Shown here piece by piece: positions 1 through 5,840 of a DNA stretch of 12,126 bases (position 1 is the stretch's first letter; every line of letters begins with the position of its first letter). Origin of the DNA: an uncultured Atopobiaceae bacterium (GTDB lineage Bacteria; Actinomycetota; Coriobacteriia; Coriobacteriales; Atopobiaceae); the NCBI GenBank assembly GCA_947626465.1, contig CANQSI010000023.1, forward strand, positions 1 to 12,126, written 5' to 3'. Made by a program: the position numbers and the translations under genes. Under the pieces are notes generated by a model. It did not search any database and was not told the origin of the DNA. It saw nothing but the letters and a program-made list of their open reading frames with translations.

Positions 1-474
1 TCCGCCGACCCCGATGCCCCGCAGGTCGAGGGCAACATCATGGCCGGCGTGAAGAACCCCTACCTCGAGGCCTCCGACTGGGGCTGGCAGATCGACCCGA
101 AGGGCCTGCGCTGGACGCTGAACGAGATCTACGACCGCTACCAGATCCCCCTCATGGTCGTGGAAAACGGCCTCGGCGCCTATGACGAGATCGAGCCCGA
201 CGGCACCATCAACGACGACTACCGCATCGACTACCTCCGCAAGCACATCATCCAGATGGAGGAGGCCGTGAAGGACGGCGTCGACCTCATGGGCTACACC
301 CCCTGGGGCTGCATCGACCTCGTCTCCGCCTCCACCGGCGAGATGGCCAAGCGCTACGGCTTCATCTACGTCGAGAAGTACGACGACGGCACGGGATCGC
401 TCGCCCGCCGCAAGAAGAAGAGCTTCGACTGGTACAAGAAGGTTATCGCCACCAACGGCGAGGACCTGGTCTAG
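1..474 (+). CDS. GH1 6-phospho-beta-glucosidase, C-terminal part
   Basis: This is the last 157 residues of a glycoside hydrolase family 1 enzyme; the 5' part lies outside the window (the family is usually about 470-485 residues). These cytoplasmic enzymes hydrolyse 6-phospho-beta-glucosides such as cellobiose-6P or salicin-6P after uptake by a sugar phosphotransferase system. Seen: the nucleophile motif V-E-N-G (Glu codon 163-165), then GYTPWGCIDLVSAS and the segment GEMAKRYGFIYV. The Ser...Lys-x-Tyr pattern in that segment is the known phosphate-binding signature that separates 6-phospho-glycosidases from plain beta-glucosidases. It ends with the usual basic RRKKKSFDWYKKVI tail. The stop codon (472-474) lies inside the outermost arm of the first palindromic repeat, and the terminator at 721-754 is the likely transcript end. 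Substrate preference (gluco versus galacto) cannot be settled from this part. Family assignment is very sure. Confidence 0.93.
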   Translation, partial: SADPDAPQVEGNIMAGVKNPYLEASDWGWQIDPKGLRWTLNEIYDRYQIPLMVVENGLGAYDEIEPDGTINDDYRIDYLRKHIIQMEEAVKDGVDLMGYTPWGCIDLVSASTGEMAKRYGFIYVEKYDDGTGSLARRKKKSFDWYKKVIATNGEDLV

Positions 475-580
475 GCACTCTGGTGCACCTCATCTAGCCA
501 CGATCTCGGCGGCTTACGTAGCGTTAGTACGCTACGCCGCCGAGATCGTGTCTATCTGAGGCACCCCAGAGCGCCTAGAC
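469..580 (+). repeat. Palindromic repeat, copy A (long bulged hairpin after the GH1 stop)
   Basis: Nested inverted repeat. Outermost arms GTCTAGGC (469-476) and GCCTAGAC (573-580). Outer arms 478-495 and 554-571 (CTCTGG...TCATCT against ATCTGAGG...CCAGAG) are imperfectly complementary. The lower stem CACGATCTCGGCGG (499-512) pairs perfectly with 537-550 (14 bp). A bulge CTTA (513-516) follows, then the upper stem CGTAGCGT (517-524) with ACGCTACG (529-536) and loop TAGT (525-528). The bulge, upper stem and loop recur in copies B and C, but the lower stem does not. No T-tract follows, so it is not a standard intrinsic terminator. It starts on the GH1 stop codon. Confidence 0.9.
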
Positions 581-584
581 AAAA

Positions 585-676
585 GTTTGTGCACCCAATC
601 TGCGCGCGATTTTGGCCACTTACGTAGCGTTTAGTACGCTACGTGGCCAAAATCCCACGAATCTGGGGCACCCCAG
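585..676 (+). repeat. Palindromic repeat, copy B
   Basis: Second tandem copy, about 107 bases after copy A and in the same orientation. Outer 5' arm 585-601 (TTTGTGCACCCAATCT) and outer 3' arm 661-676 (ATCTGGGGCACCCCAG). Lower stem GATTTTGGCCA (608-618) pairs with TGGCCAAAATC (644-654), 11 perfect bp. Bulge CTTA (619-622), upper stem CGTAGCGT (623-630) with ACGCTACG (636-643), loop TTAGT (631-635). The lower stem is unrelated in sequence to that of copy A but nearly identical to copy C, 11 kb away. It is followed by CCTAGAC (681-687), like the end of copy A. Confidence 0.9.
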
Positions 677-691
677 CGTCCCTAGACGAAA

Positions 692-713
692 TAGCTGGTG
701 CACCCCATCTCGC
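692..713 (+). repeat. Palindromic repeat, partial copy (5' outer arm only)
   Basis: CTGGTGCACCCCATCT at 695-710 is identical to the outer 5' arm of copy C (11849-11864), and the next bases (CGCTCGC) resemble what follows there. No stem or 3' arm follows; the terminator at 721-754 starts about 10 bases later. It lies one repeat period (about 110 bases) after copy B, so it looks like a third tandem unit that was truncated, or an outer arm kept without its core. Confidence 0.75.
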
Positions 714-720
714 TCGCAGC

Positions 721-756
721 AAAGCCTCGATGCCTTTCGGCGTCGGGGCTTTTTGC
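721..756 (+). terminator. Rho-independent terminator
   Basis: The 14-base arm AAAGCCTCGATGCC (721-734) pairs with GGCGTCGGGGCTTT (739-752) around the loop TTTC (735-738). The two imperfect positions are G:T wobbles. The arm runs into a five-T stretch (750-754). The orientation suits transcripts coming from the GH1 gene through the repeat array. The 5' A-run gives only weak bidirectionality. Confidence 0.88.
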
Positions 757-833
757 GTATCGTCGTGCGCTTTTCAGGTAACCATTTCGCGGCAGGGGAT
801 GGGAGGGCCGTAATTGTTGTGAAGTCGCTCGCG

Positions 834-839
834 TAGACT
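834..839 (+). promoter_or_regulatory. Possible -10 element for the GH5/rsmI pair
   Basis: TAGACT (4 of 6 to TATAAT) lies about 40 bases before the GH5 start. This would give a leader of roughly 33 bases carrying the strong AGGAGGAGG ribosome binding site at 866-874. TTGTTG (814-819) is the nearest -35-like hexamer but is only 14 bases upstream, so the -35 is doubtful. A terminator just upstream (721-754) makes a promoter in this interval likely; the exact hexamer is a guess. Confidence 0.3.
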
Positions 840-878
840 AGGCGTGAGCGGGAACAAGAGCGGGCAGGAGGAGGTGCG

Positions 879-1937
879 ATGAAGGCCACGAATCCACAAG
901 CGCAGAAGTTGCGCGGCGTCAACCTCGCCGGTTGGCTCGTGCTCGAGACGTGGATCACCCCCTCGCTCTTCGCCTCCACCGGCTCTTTCGACGAGGAGGG
1001 CCTCGCCCTCGCCGTGCGCGAGGAGCGTTTCCAGGAGATCCTCGAGAAGCACCGCAACGAGTTCATCACGGAGATGGACTTCGAGGGCATTGCCACGCGC
1101 GGCTACAACGCCGTGCGCCTTCCCGTGCCCTGGCACGTCTTCGGCGCGGAAGGGCCGGAGCCCTCCAACGTGCCGGAATGTGCGAGCTACGTGGCTCGTG
1201 CGCTCGACTGGGCGCAGGAGTTTGGCTTGAGGGTGATCCTCGATCTCGCCTCGGTGCCGGGCATGGGCGTGGCGCCGAACGGCCACAGCATCATGGTCGA
1301 CGAGGATGGCGATTGGCGTCCTAACGCGCTCGCCGTGGTGGGCGAGCTCGCACGGCGCTTCGGAAGCCACCCTGCGCTCGCCGCCATCGAGCCCCTGGAG
1401 GAGCCGGTGGTGGAGCGGCGGCAGGGCCTGAGGATGCTCGGCGGCCTCCCGCTTCCCATCCTTCGAAACTACTATCGCGACTGCTACGCCCTCGTGCGTG
1501 AGATCGCGGGCCCCTCGCTCGTGCTCCTGCTTTCCTGCGGTGGGCGCCCTGAGGCGTGGAAGCGCTTCATGGTGTCCTCGCGCTTCGAGAACGTGTGGCT
1601 CGACGTCCACTGCTACCAGTTCGACGAATCGATCCTCCTCGCGGGGCCTGCGGGGCTGAGGATCCTCGCCAAGCGCTCTGCGGATGCGCTCGAGGCAGCC
1701 TCGAAAGGCGGGCTTCCCGTCGTGGTGGGGGAGTGGTCGGCGGCGCTTCCGGTGGGCTCCGCCACCGTCACCCCCGAGGGGAAGATTGCCCTCGAGCGCA
1801 TCTACGCCTCCGTGCAGATGCAGACCTTCTCCGAGGCGAGAGGGTGGTTCTTCCAAACCTGGAAGACGGAATCGCGGCTGTCCTCCTGGGACGCGAGGAT
1901 CGCGCTCTCGAGCTTCGAGCGCGGGATGCTCGATTAG
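879..1937 (+). CDS. GH5 (subfamily 9-like) glucanase-family protein with altered active site
   Basis: 352 residues. The ATG follows AGGAGGAGG (866-874) at good spacing. The opening RGVNLAGWLVLETWITPSLF (residues 12-31) is the hallmark of exo-beta-1,3-glucanase-type GH5_9. Conserved GH5 residues seen: Arg80 (AVRLPVPW), acid/base Glu175, His244 and Tyr246 (DVHCY), nucleophile Glu285 (VVVGEW) and Trp328 (GWFFQTWKTE). Two invariant positions are changed. The Asn before the acid/base is Glu174 (LEEP instead of LNEP), and the His of the usual DLHGAPG is Ala124 (DLASVPG). Known members cleave beta-1,3-glucans or beta-glucosides. Whether this one is active is open, and a sugar-binding or altered-specificity role is possible. 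No signal peptide is visible, so it should act in the cytoplasm. It ends 3 bases before rsmI, so the two are probably co-transcribed. Confidence 0.88.
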   Translation: MKATNPQAQKLRGVNLAGWLVLETWITPSLFASTGSFDEEGLALAVREERFQEILEKHRNEFITEMDFEGIATRGYNAVRLPVPWHVFGAEGPEPSNVPECASYVARALDWAQEFGLRVILDLASVPGMGVAPNGHSIMVDEDGDWRPNALAVVGELARRFGSHPALAAIEPLEEPVVERRQGLRMLGGLPLPILRNYYRDCYALVREIAGPSLVLLLSCGGRPEAWKRFMVSSRFENVWLDVHCYQFDESILLAGPAGLRILAKRSADALEAASKGGLPVVVGEWSAALPVGSATVTPEGKIALERIYASVQMQTFSEARGWFFQTWKTESRLSSWDARIALSSFERGMLD

Positions 1938-1940
1938 CCG

Positions 1941-2846
1941 ATGTCGAAGATCGATCGCGCACGTCCTGCGGGGACGCTCTATGTGGTGGGGACGCCGATC
2001 GGCAACCTCGCCGAGGGCTCCCCCGCCATGCGCGATGCCTTCGAGAGGGCTTCCGCCGTGCTCTGCGAAGACACGCGCGTGACGGGAAAGCTCCTGCTCG
2101 CGTGGGGTATTTCGAAGCCGCTCGAGCGTGCGGACGCCAAGAGGCTCCCCGAGCGGGCGCACGGGATCGTATCGAGGCTCCTCTCGGGCGAGACGCTCGC
2201 GCTCGCAAGCGATGCGGGCATGCCGGCGATCTCCGATCCGGGGCAGCTCCTCGTGGATGCCGCGCTTGACGCGGGCGTGCGCGTGGAGGTGGTGGCGGGC
2301 CCGTCTGCGCTCACCGCCGCAGTGGCGGCCTCAGGGCTCCAGTGCTCGCGCTTCACGTTCCTCGGCTTCCTCGCGAGGAAGGGGCGCGCGAGGGAGGAGG
2401 AGCTCCAGCTCGTGGCGTCCTCTCGCGTGGGCGCGGTGATCTACGAATCGCCGCATCGCGTGCGCGCGACGCTCGCCGACCTCGCCCGCGTGCTTCCGGG
2501 CCGCCGTGTGGCGCTTTGCCGCGAGCTCACCAAGCTCCATCAGGAAGTCCTGCGCGGGACGGCCGCCGAGCTCGAGGAGGCGCTTCGAGCGCGCGAGGAG
2601 GAACGCGGAGCGCTCAAGGGCGAGTGCGTGTTCGTGGTGGAAATGCCCTCGCTCGATGAACGCGCGCACGAGGCGCCAAGGGCCGAGGAGCTTTCGAAGA
2701 GGGCGGCAAAACTCCTCGAGGAGGGGCTCTCCGCCTCGAAGGCAGCCAAGGCGCTCGCAAGGGAGCGTGGCATCGAGCGCGACGCGGCGTATGCCACGGT
2801 GCTCATGCTCAAAGGGGACGCGAGCGGCACGAGCGGACGCGCGTAG
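1941..2846 (+). CDS. rsmI: 16S rRNA (cytidine(1402)-2'-O)-methyltransferase RsmI
   Basis: 301 residues, tetrapyrrole/SAM methylase fold. RsmI 2'-O-methylates C1402 in the decoding centre of 16S rRNA using S-adenosylmethionine. Seen in order: GTLYVVGTPIGNL (11-23), CEDTR (42-46), ASDAGMPAISDPG (89-101), the glycine-rich GPSALTAAVAASG (120-132), FLGFLARKG (140-148), YESPHR (168-173) and CRELTKLHQE (193-202). A helix-turn-helix-like C-terminal domain follows (about 248-292), as in standard RsmI. The HDHN/YEHN stretch common after EDTR in other RsmI proteins is here ADAK (64-67). The ATG is 3 bases after the GH5 stop with no clear Shine-Dalgarno, which suggests translational coupling. Function is sure; the effect of the ADAK change is unknown. 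Confidence 0.96.
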   Translation: MSKIDRARPAGTLYVVGTPIGNLAEGSPAMRDAFERASAVLCEDTRVTGKLLLAWGISKPLERADAKRLPERAHGIVSRLLSGETLALASDAGMPAISDPGQLLVDAALDAGVRVEVVAGPSALTAAVAASGLQCSRFTFLGFLARKGRAREEELQLVASSRVGAVIYESPHRVRATLADLARVLPGRRVALCRELTKLHQEVLRGTAAELEEALRAREEERGALKGECVFVVEMPSLDERAHEAPRAEELSKRAAKLLEEGLSASKAAKALARERGIERDAAYATVLMLKGDASGTSGRA

Positions 2847-2860
2847 CAGCCCTGATTTGC

Positions 2861-2882
2861 CGCACCCCTTATCATGGGTGCG
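2861..2882 (+). promoter_or_regulatory. Hairpin with -10-like loop upstream of the ACT gene
   Basis: CGCACCC (2861-2867) pairs perfectly with GGGTGCG (2876-2882). The 8-base loop CTTATCAT contains TATCAT (2870-2875), which matches TATAAT at 5 of 6. If this is the -10, transcription would start near 2882 and leave a leader of about 28 bases with the GGAGGG ribosome binding site (2898-2903). No convincing -35 is seen at 16-18 bases. The same hairpin could act as a weak 3' end for rsmI, but it has no T-tract. Confidence 0.35.
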
Positions 2883-2909
2883 AGGCGCAAGGCCAATGGA
2901 GGGAGCGAG

Positions 2910-3200
2910 ATGACACACGAGGCATCCACGAACCGCGCCATTGTGACGGTGCTCGGATCCGACCGCGCCGGCATCGTGGCGCGGGTGGCGGGGAAGCTGG
3001 CAGAGCACGACGCCAACATCCTCGACATCTCCCAAACCATCCTCCGCGGCACCTTCACCATGACGATGCTCGTGGACCTCGAGCCCATGGACTGCGACTT
3101 CGCCGAGCTCCACGACGCCTTCGAGGCGCTTGGCGAGGAGCTGGGGGTGCAGATTACCATCCAGCGAGAAGAGCTCTTCAAGCTCATGTACCGGCTTTAG
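2910..3200 (+). CDS. UPF0237 ACT-domain protein
   Basis: 96 residues, essentially one ACT domain. The sequence AIVTVLGSDRAGIVARVAGK (10-29) followed by LAEHDANILDISQTILRGTFTM is diagnostic of the UPF0237 family, whose members are usually 88-90 residues. ACT domains bind small ligands such as amino acids and usually dimerise; the family resembles the regulatory GcvR type, but its ligand is not established. The start at 2910 is chosen because GGAGGG (2898-2903) lies 6 bases upstream; an in-frame ATG at 2874 lies in the hairpin loop and has no Shine-Dalgarno. It sits between rsmI and citrate synthase with 63-base gaps on both sides. It could sense an amino acid and adjust the neighbouring metabolism, but that is inference. 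Confidence 0.92.
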   Translation: MTHEASTNRAIVTVLGSDRAGIVARVAGKLAEHDANILDISQTILRGTFTMTMLVDLEPMDCDFAELHDAFEALGEELGVQITIQREELFKLMYRL

Positions 3201-3263
3201 CCCCCAACGGGGTGCAGGCGTCTTGGCGAGAAGCGCCCGTACGCTGCGCCTTAAGGAGGATCC

Positions 3264-4886
3264 GTGAACCACGATACCCACCCCGAGCCCAGTTTCGGGC
3301 ACGAAGAATCCAGCGTAGAGGCCGAGGAGGCCATGGCGGCAGTCCACGGCAGCGGTCTCAGCTCCGAAGACCTCAAGGAAGAGGAGCTCGGACGTCGAGC
3401 GGTGATTGCCGCGATCCGAGGCGCACGGCGCGCCGTCAGCAATCCCGGCGACACGCACGAGACCGTGATCTCGGCCAACTCCACCTCGGCCATGCTGCGC
3501 ATCAACGACGTGAGCCCCATGCCGAGCGTGTCGTGCGGCCGCGGGCCCGTCTCAGACGAGCTCTACGAGGACTTCGTGCGCTTCGATCGCATCGCCCCCG
3601 AGTACTACCAGCAATACGACGTGAAGCGCGGGCTTCGCAACGCCGACGGCTCGGGCGTGCTCGTGGGGCTCACCACGGTGTGCGACGTGCACGGCTACAC
3701 CAAGGGCCCCGATGGCGTGCACCCCGATCGCGGCCGGCTCTCCTACCGCGGCTACGACGTGGAAGAGCTCGTGCGCGGCGCGCAAGCCGACCAGCGCTTC
3801 GGCTACGAGGAGGTGTCGTACCTGCTCCTCACGGGAAACCTCCCCACGGTGCAGCAGCTCGACGACTTCAATCGCCGCATCGATTCCAGGCGCAGGCTCT
3901 CGCTCGGCTATCTCTCGCTCTTCCCGAGGCGCACGCGCTCCTCGTCCATCATGAACGTGCTCCAGCGCGCGACGCTCCTGCTCTACGCCTTCGACGACGA
4001 CCCCGACGACACCTCGCCCGAGCACGAGGTGGACGTGGTGCTCTCGCTCCTCGGCCGCCTTCCGCGCATCGCGGCGGTGGCACACACCGCCTACGCCGCC
4101 GAGCAGGAGGCCACCGAACTGCGCATTCCGCCGGTGTGCATGGGGTATTCCATGGCGGAGACCATCCTCGACGTGCTTCGCGGCAACCAGCCCTTCACGC
4201 GCGAGGAGGCGCTGCTCCTCGACGTGATGCTCATGCTCCATGCCGAGCACGGCGGCGGCAACAACTCCACCTTCACCACGCGCGTGCTCTCGAGCTCCGG
4301 CACGGATGCCTATAGCGCCTACGCTGCGGCGATGGGCTCGCTCAAGGGGCCCAAGCATGGCGGCGCGAATTCCAAGGCCCCCGAGATGATCGCCGACATC
4401 GCGGCGCACGTGGCCGACCCTCGAAACGAGGACGAGGTGGCGAGCTACCTCGAGAAGATCGCGCGTGGCGAGGCCTTCGACAAGACGGGCCTCATCTACG
4501 GCGTGGGGCATGCGGTCTACACGCTCTCCGACCCGCGCTGCAAGCTCATCAGCTCCTACGCGGAAAATCTTGCGGACGAGCGTGGGTTCATGGATCGCTA
4601 CCAGCTCATTCGCACGATCGAGCGCGTGGCGCCCGAGGTCGTGCGCACGGTGCACCCGAACGCGCTTCCGATGTGCGCGAACATCGACCTCTACACGGGA
4701 TTCGTGTACGACATGCTCGACATCCCGCCATCGCTCCACACGCCCATCTTCGCGATGGCGCGTCTCTCGGGCTGGGCGGCGCATCGCATGGAAGAGCTCT
4801 ACGGAGCTGCGCGAATCATCCGCCCCGCGTACCGGTGCATCCTCACCGAGCGTTCCTATAAGCCCCTCGCTGAGCGTGACGAGTAG
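3264..4886 (+). CDS. Citrate synthase (citrate/2-methylcitrate synthase family), N-terminally extended
   Basis: 540 residues; condenses acetyl-CoA with oxaloacetate to give citrate. Seen: catalytic His326 (MLHAEHGGGNNSTF), His365 (GPKHGGAN), Asp475 (NIDLYTGFVYDML), His416 in GVGHAVYTLSDPR, and Arg520/Arg524 near RPAYRC. The core begins near residue 98 (ELYEDF...YDVKRGLRNADGSGVLVGLT), as in clostridial and coriobacterial enzymes of about 450 residues. Residues 1-95 are an additional, hydrophilic segment, acidic at first, with no match I recognise. The GTG start is supported by AAGGAGG (3253-3259), 4 bases upstream; later ATGs at 3333 and 3492 have no comparable site. The segment DDDPDDTSPEHE (244-255) is an acidic surface loop. 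No other citrate-cycle gene is in view. In such anaerobes the enzyme probably serves glutamate synthesis (inference). Confidence 0.95.
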   Translation: MNHDTHPEPSFGHEESSVEAEEAMAAVHGSGLSSEDLKEEELGRRAVIAAIRGARRAVSNPGDTHETVISANSTSAMLRINDVSPMPSVSCGRGPVSDELYEDFVRFDRIAPEYYQQYDVKRGLRNADGSGVLVGLTTVCDVHGYTKGPDGVHPDRGRLSYRGYDVEELVRGAQADQRFGYEEVSYLLLTGNLPTVQQLDDFNRRIDSRRRLSLGYLSLFPRRTRSSSIMNVLQRATLLLYAFDDDPDDTSPEHEVDVVLSLLGRLPRIAAVAHTAYAAEQEATELRIPPVCMGYSMAETILDVLRGNQPFTREEALLLDVMLMLHAEHGGGNNSTFTTRVLSSSGTDAYSAYAAAMGSLKGPKHGGANSKAPEMIADIAAHVADPRNEDEVASYLEKIARGEAFDKTGLIYGVGHAVYTLSDPRCKLISSYAENLADERGFMDRYQLIRTIERVAPEVVRTVHPNALPMCANIDLYTGFVYDMLDIPPSLHTPIFAMARLSGWAAHRMEELYGAARIIRPAYRCILTERSYKPLAERDE

Positions 4887-4896
4887 GGCGCGGGGC

Positions 4897-5784
4897 GTGA
4901 TCGAAGCGGCCAAGGGATTCGTCCCGTCGATCGTCTTCACGGACCTCGATGGCACCTTCCTCGCGCGCGATAAGACGCTGCCGCCGCGAAACCTCGAGGT
5001 CGCGCGGGAGCTCGCGAGGCGATCCATCCCCCTCGTGCCCTGCACGGGGCGTCCGATCTCGGGGCTCACGCCGGTGGTGCTCGACCTTCCAGGCATCCGC
5101 TACGTGGTCTACGCCAATGGCGCGGGCGTGTGGGACCTCGAAGCCGAGGGTCCGGGCGCGGAGGCGGCGCTCGGACGCCACATCACGGGCGCGCCCATCC
5201 ACAAGGTGGCGCTTTCGCGCGAGGCGGTGCTCGACACCTATCAGAAGCTCGGGGATCTCGACATCACGTTCGACCTCTTCGCGGATGGCCATGCCTATAG
5301 CGAGCGTCGTCGCTTCGAGCGGCTGGCGGACTTCGGGCTCGAACCCAACCTCCTCCGCCAGATTCGGCTTTCCCGCACGCCCATCGACGTGGCGTTGCCG
5401 GACTTCCTCGACGAGGTGCGCGATCTCGAGCGCATCACCCTCTACTACCGCACGCCCGGGGATCGCGAGCGAATCCGGCGGGTGCTCGAGGCCGACCCCC
5501 GGCTCGTGGTGACGTCGAGCGAGATCTCGAACCTCGAGGCCTCGGCGCAGGGGGCCACGAAGGGGTGTGCGCTCATGTGGCTCTGCGCGCGGCTCGGCGT
5601 AGACCCGGCGCGCGCCATCGCCTTCGGAGACGGCATGAACGACGTCTCGATGATGGAGGCGGCCGGGCTCGGCGTGGCGCTCGCAGACGCCCAGCCGGGC
5701 GTGGCCGAGCGTGCCGACGACGTCACCATGCTTGGCTGCTCCGAAGGCGGTGTGGGGGCCTACCTCGAGCAACTGCTCAACTGA
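4897..5784 (+). CDS. Cof-type HAD-IIB family phosphatase
   Basis: 295 residues. All four HAD motifs are present: I, FTDLDGT with nucleophile Asp16 and Asp18; II, Thr50 in VPCTGRP; III, Lys222 in ATKGCAL; IV, GDGMND (244-249). A C2-type cap lies between motifs II and III (about 75-205). Members dephosphorylate sugar phosphates, pyridoxal phosphate or flavin precursors, and the substrate cannot be read from sequence. GTG at 4897 is preferred, 10 bases after the citrate synthase stop. GTG at 4876, overlapping that stop, would add seven residues (VTSRARG). Neither has a strong Shine-Dalgarno, so coupling to citrate synthase translation is likely. The frame stays open far upstream inside citrate synthase, but that is a high-GC artefact. 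Function class is sure; start moderately so. Confidence 0.92.
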   Translation: MIEAAKGFVPSIVFTDLDGTFLARDKTLPPRNLEVARELARRSIPLVPCTGRPISGLTPVVLDLPGIRYVVYANGAGVWDLEAEGPGAEAALGRHITGAPIHKVALSREAVLDTYQKLGDLDITFDLFADGHAYSERRRFERLADFGLEPNLLRQIRLSRTPIDVALPDFLDEVRDLERITLYYRTPGDRERIRRVLEADPRLVVTSSEISNLEASAQGATKGCALMWLCARLGVDPARAIAFGDGMNDVSMMEAAGLGVALADAQPGVAERADDVTMLGCSEGGVGAYLEQLLN

Positions 5785-5799
5785 GGGCCAGAGGGGGGC

Positions 5800-5823
5800 A
5801 GTCCCTTACACTTCTCTGGGACT
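5800..5823 (+). promoter_or_regulatory. Hairpin with -10-like loop upstream of the DUF2142 gene
   Basis: AGTCCC (5800-5805) pairs with GGGACT (5818-5823). The 12-base loop contains TACACT (5807-5812), 4 of 6 to the -10 consensus. A start near 5819 would leave a leader of about 22 bases before GTG 5841. The arrangement mirrors the one before the ACT gene (2861-2882). No -35 is recognised. Equally, it may be a simple spacer hairpin. Confidence 0.28.
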
Positions 5824-5840
5824 TGAAGGCGAGGAGGTCC

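Noticed and set aside
478..676. Integron attC-like sites (imperfect palindromes with bulged bases and variable stems)
   Set aside because: The bulge and the variable lower stem invite the comparison. However, the GTTRRRY and RYYYAAC core boxes are absent, there is no integrase, and there are no gene cassettes.
478..713. CRISPR array
   Set aside because: There are only two and a bit units of about 107 bases that are long palindromes, not short repeats with unique spacers, and no cas genes are present.
612..836. Small open frame of 74 codons in the GH1-GH5 gap
   Set aside because: It runs through the palindromic repeat and the intrinsic terminator, and has no ribosome binding site or domain.
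3201..3212. CCCC-AAC-GGGG hairpin after the ACT gene as a terminator
   Set aside because: A four-base stem without a T-tract is too weak; such runs are common at this GC content.
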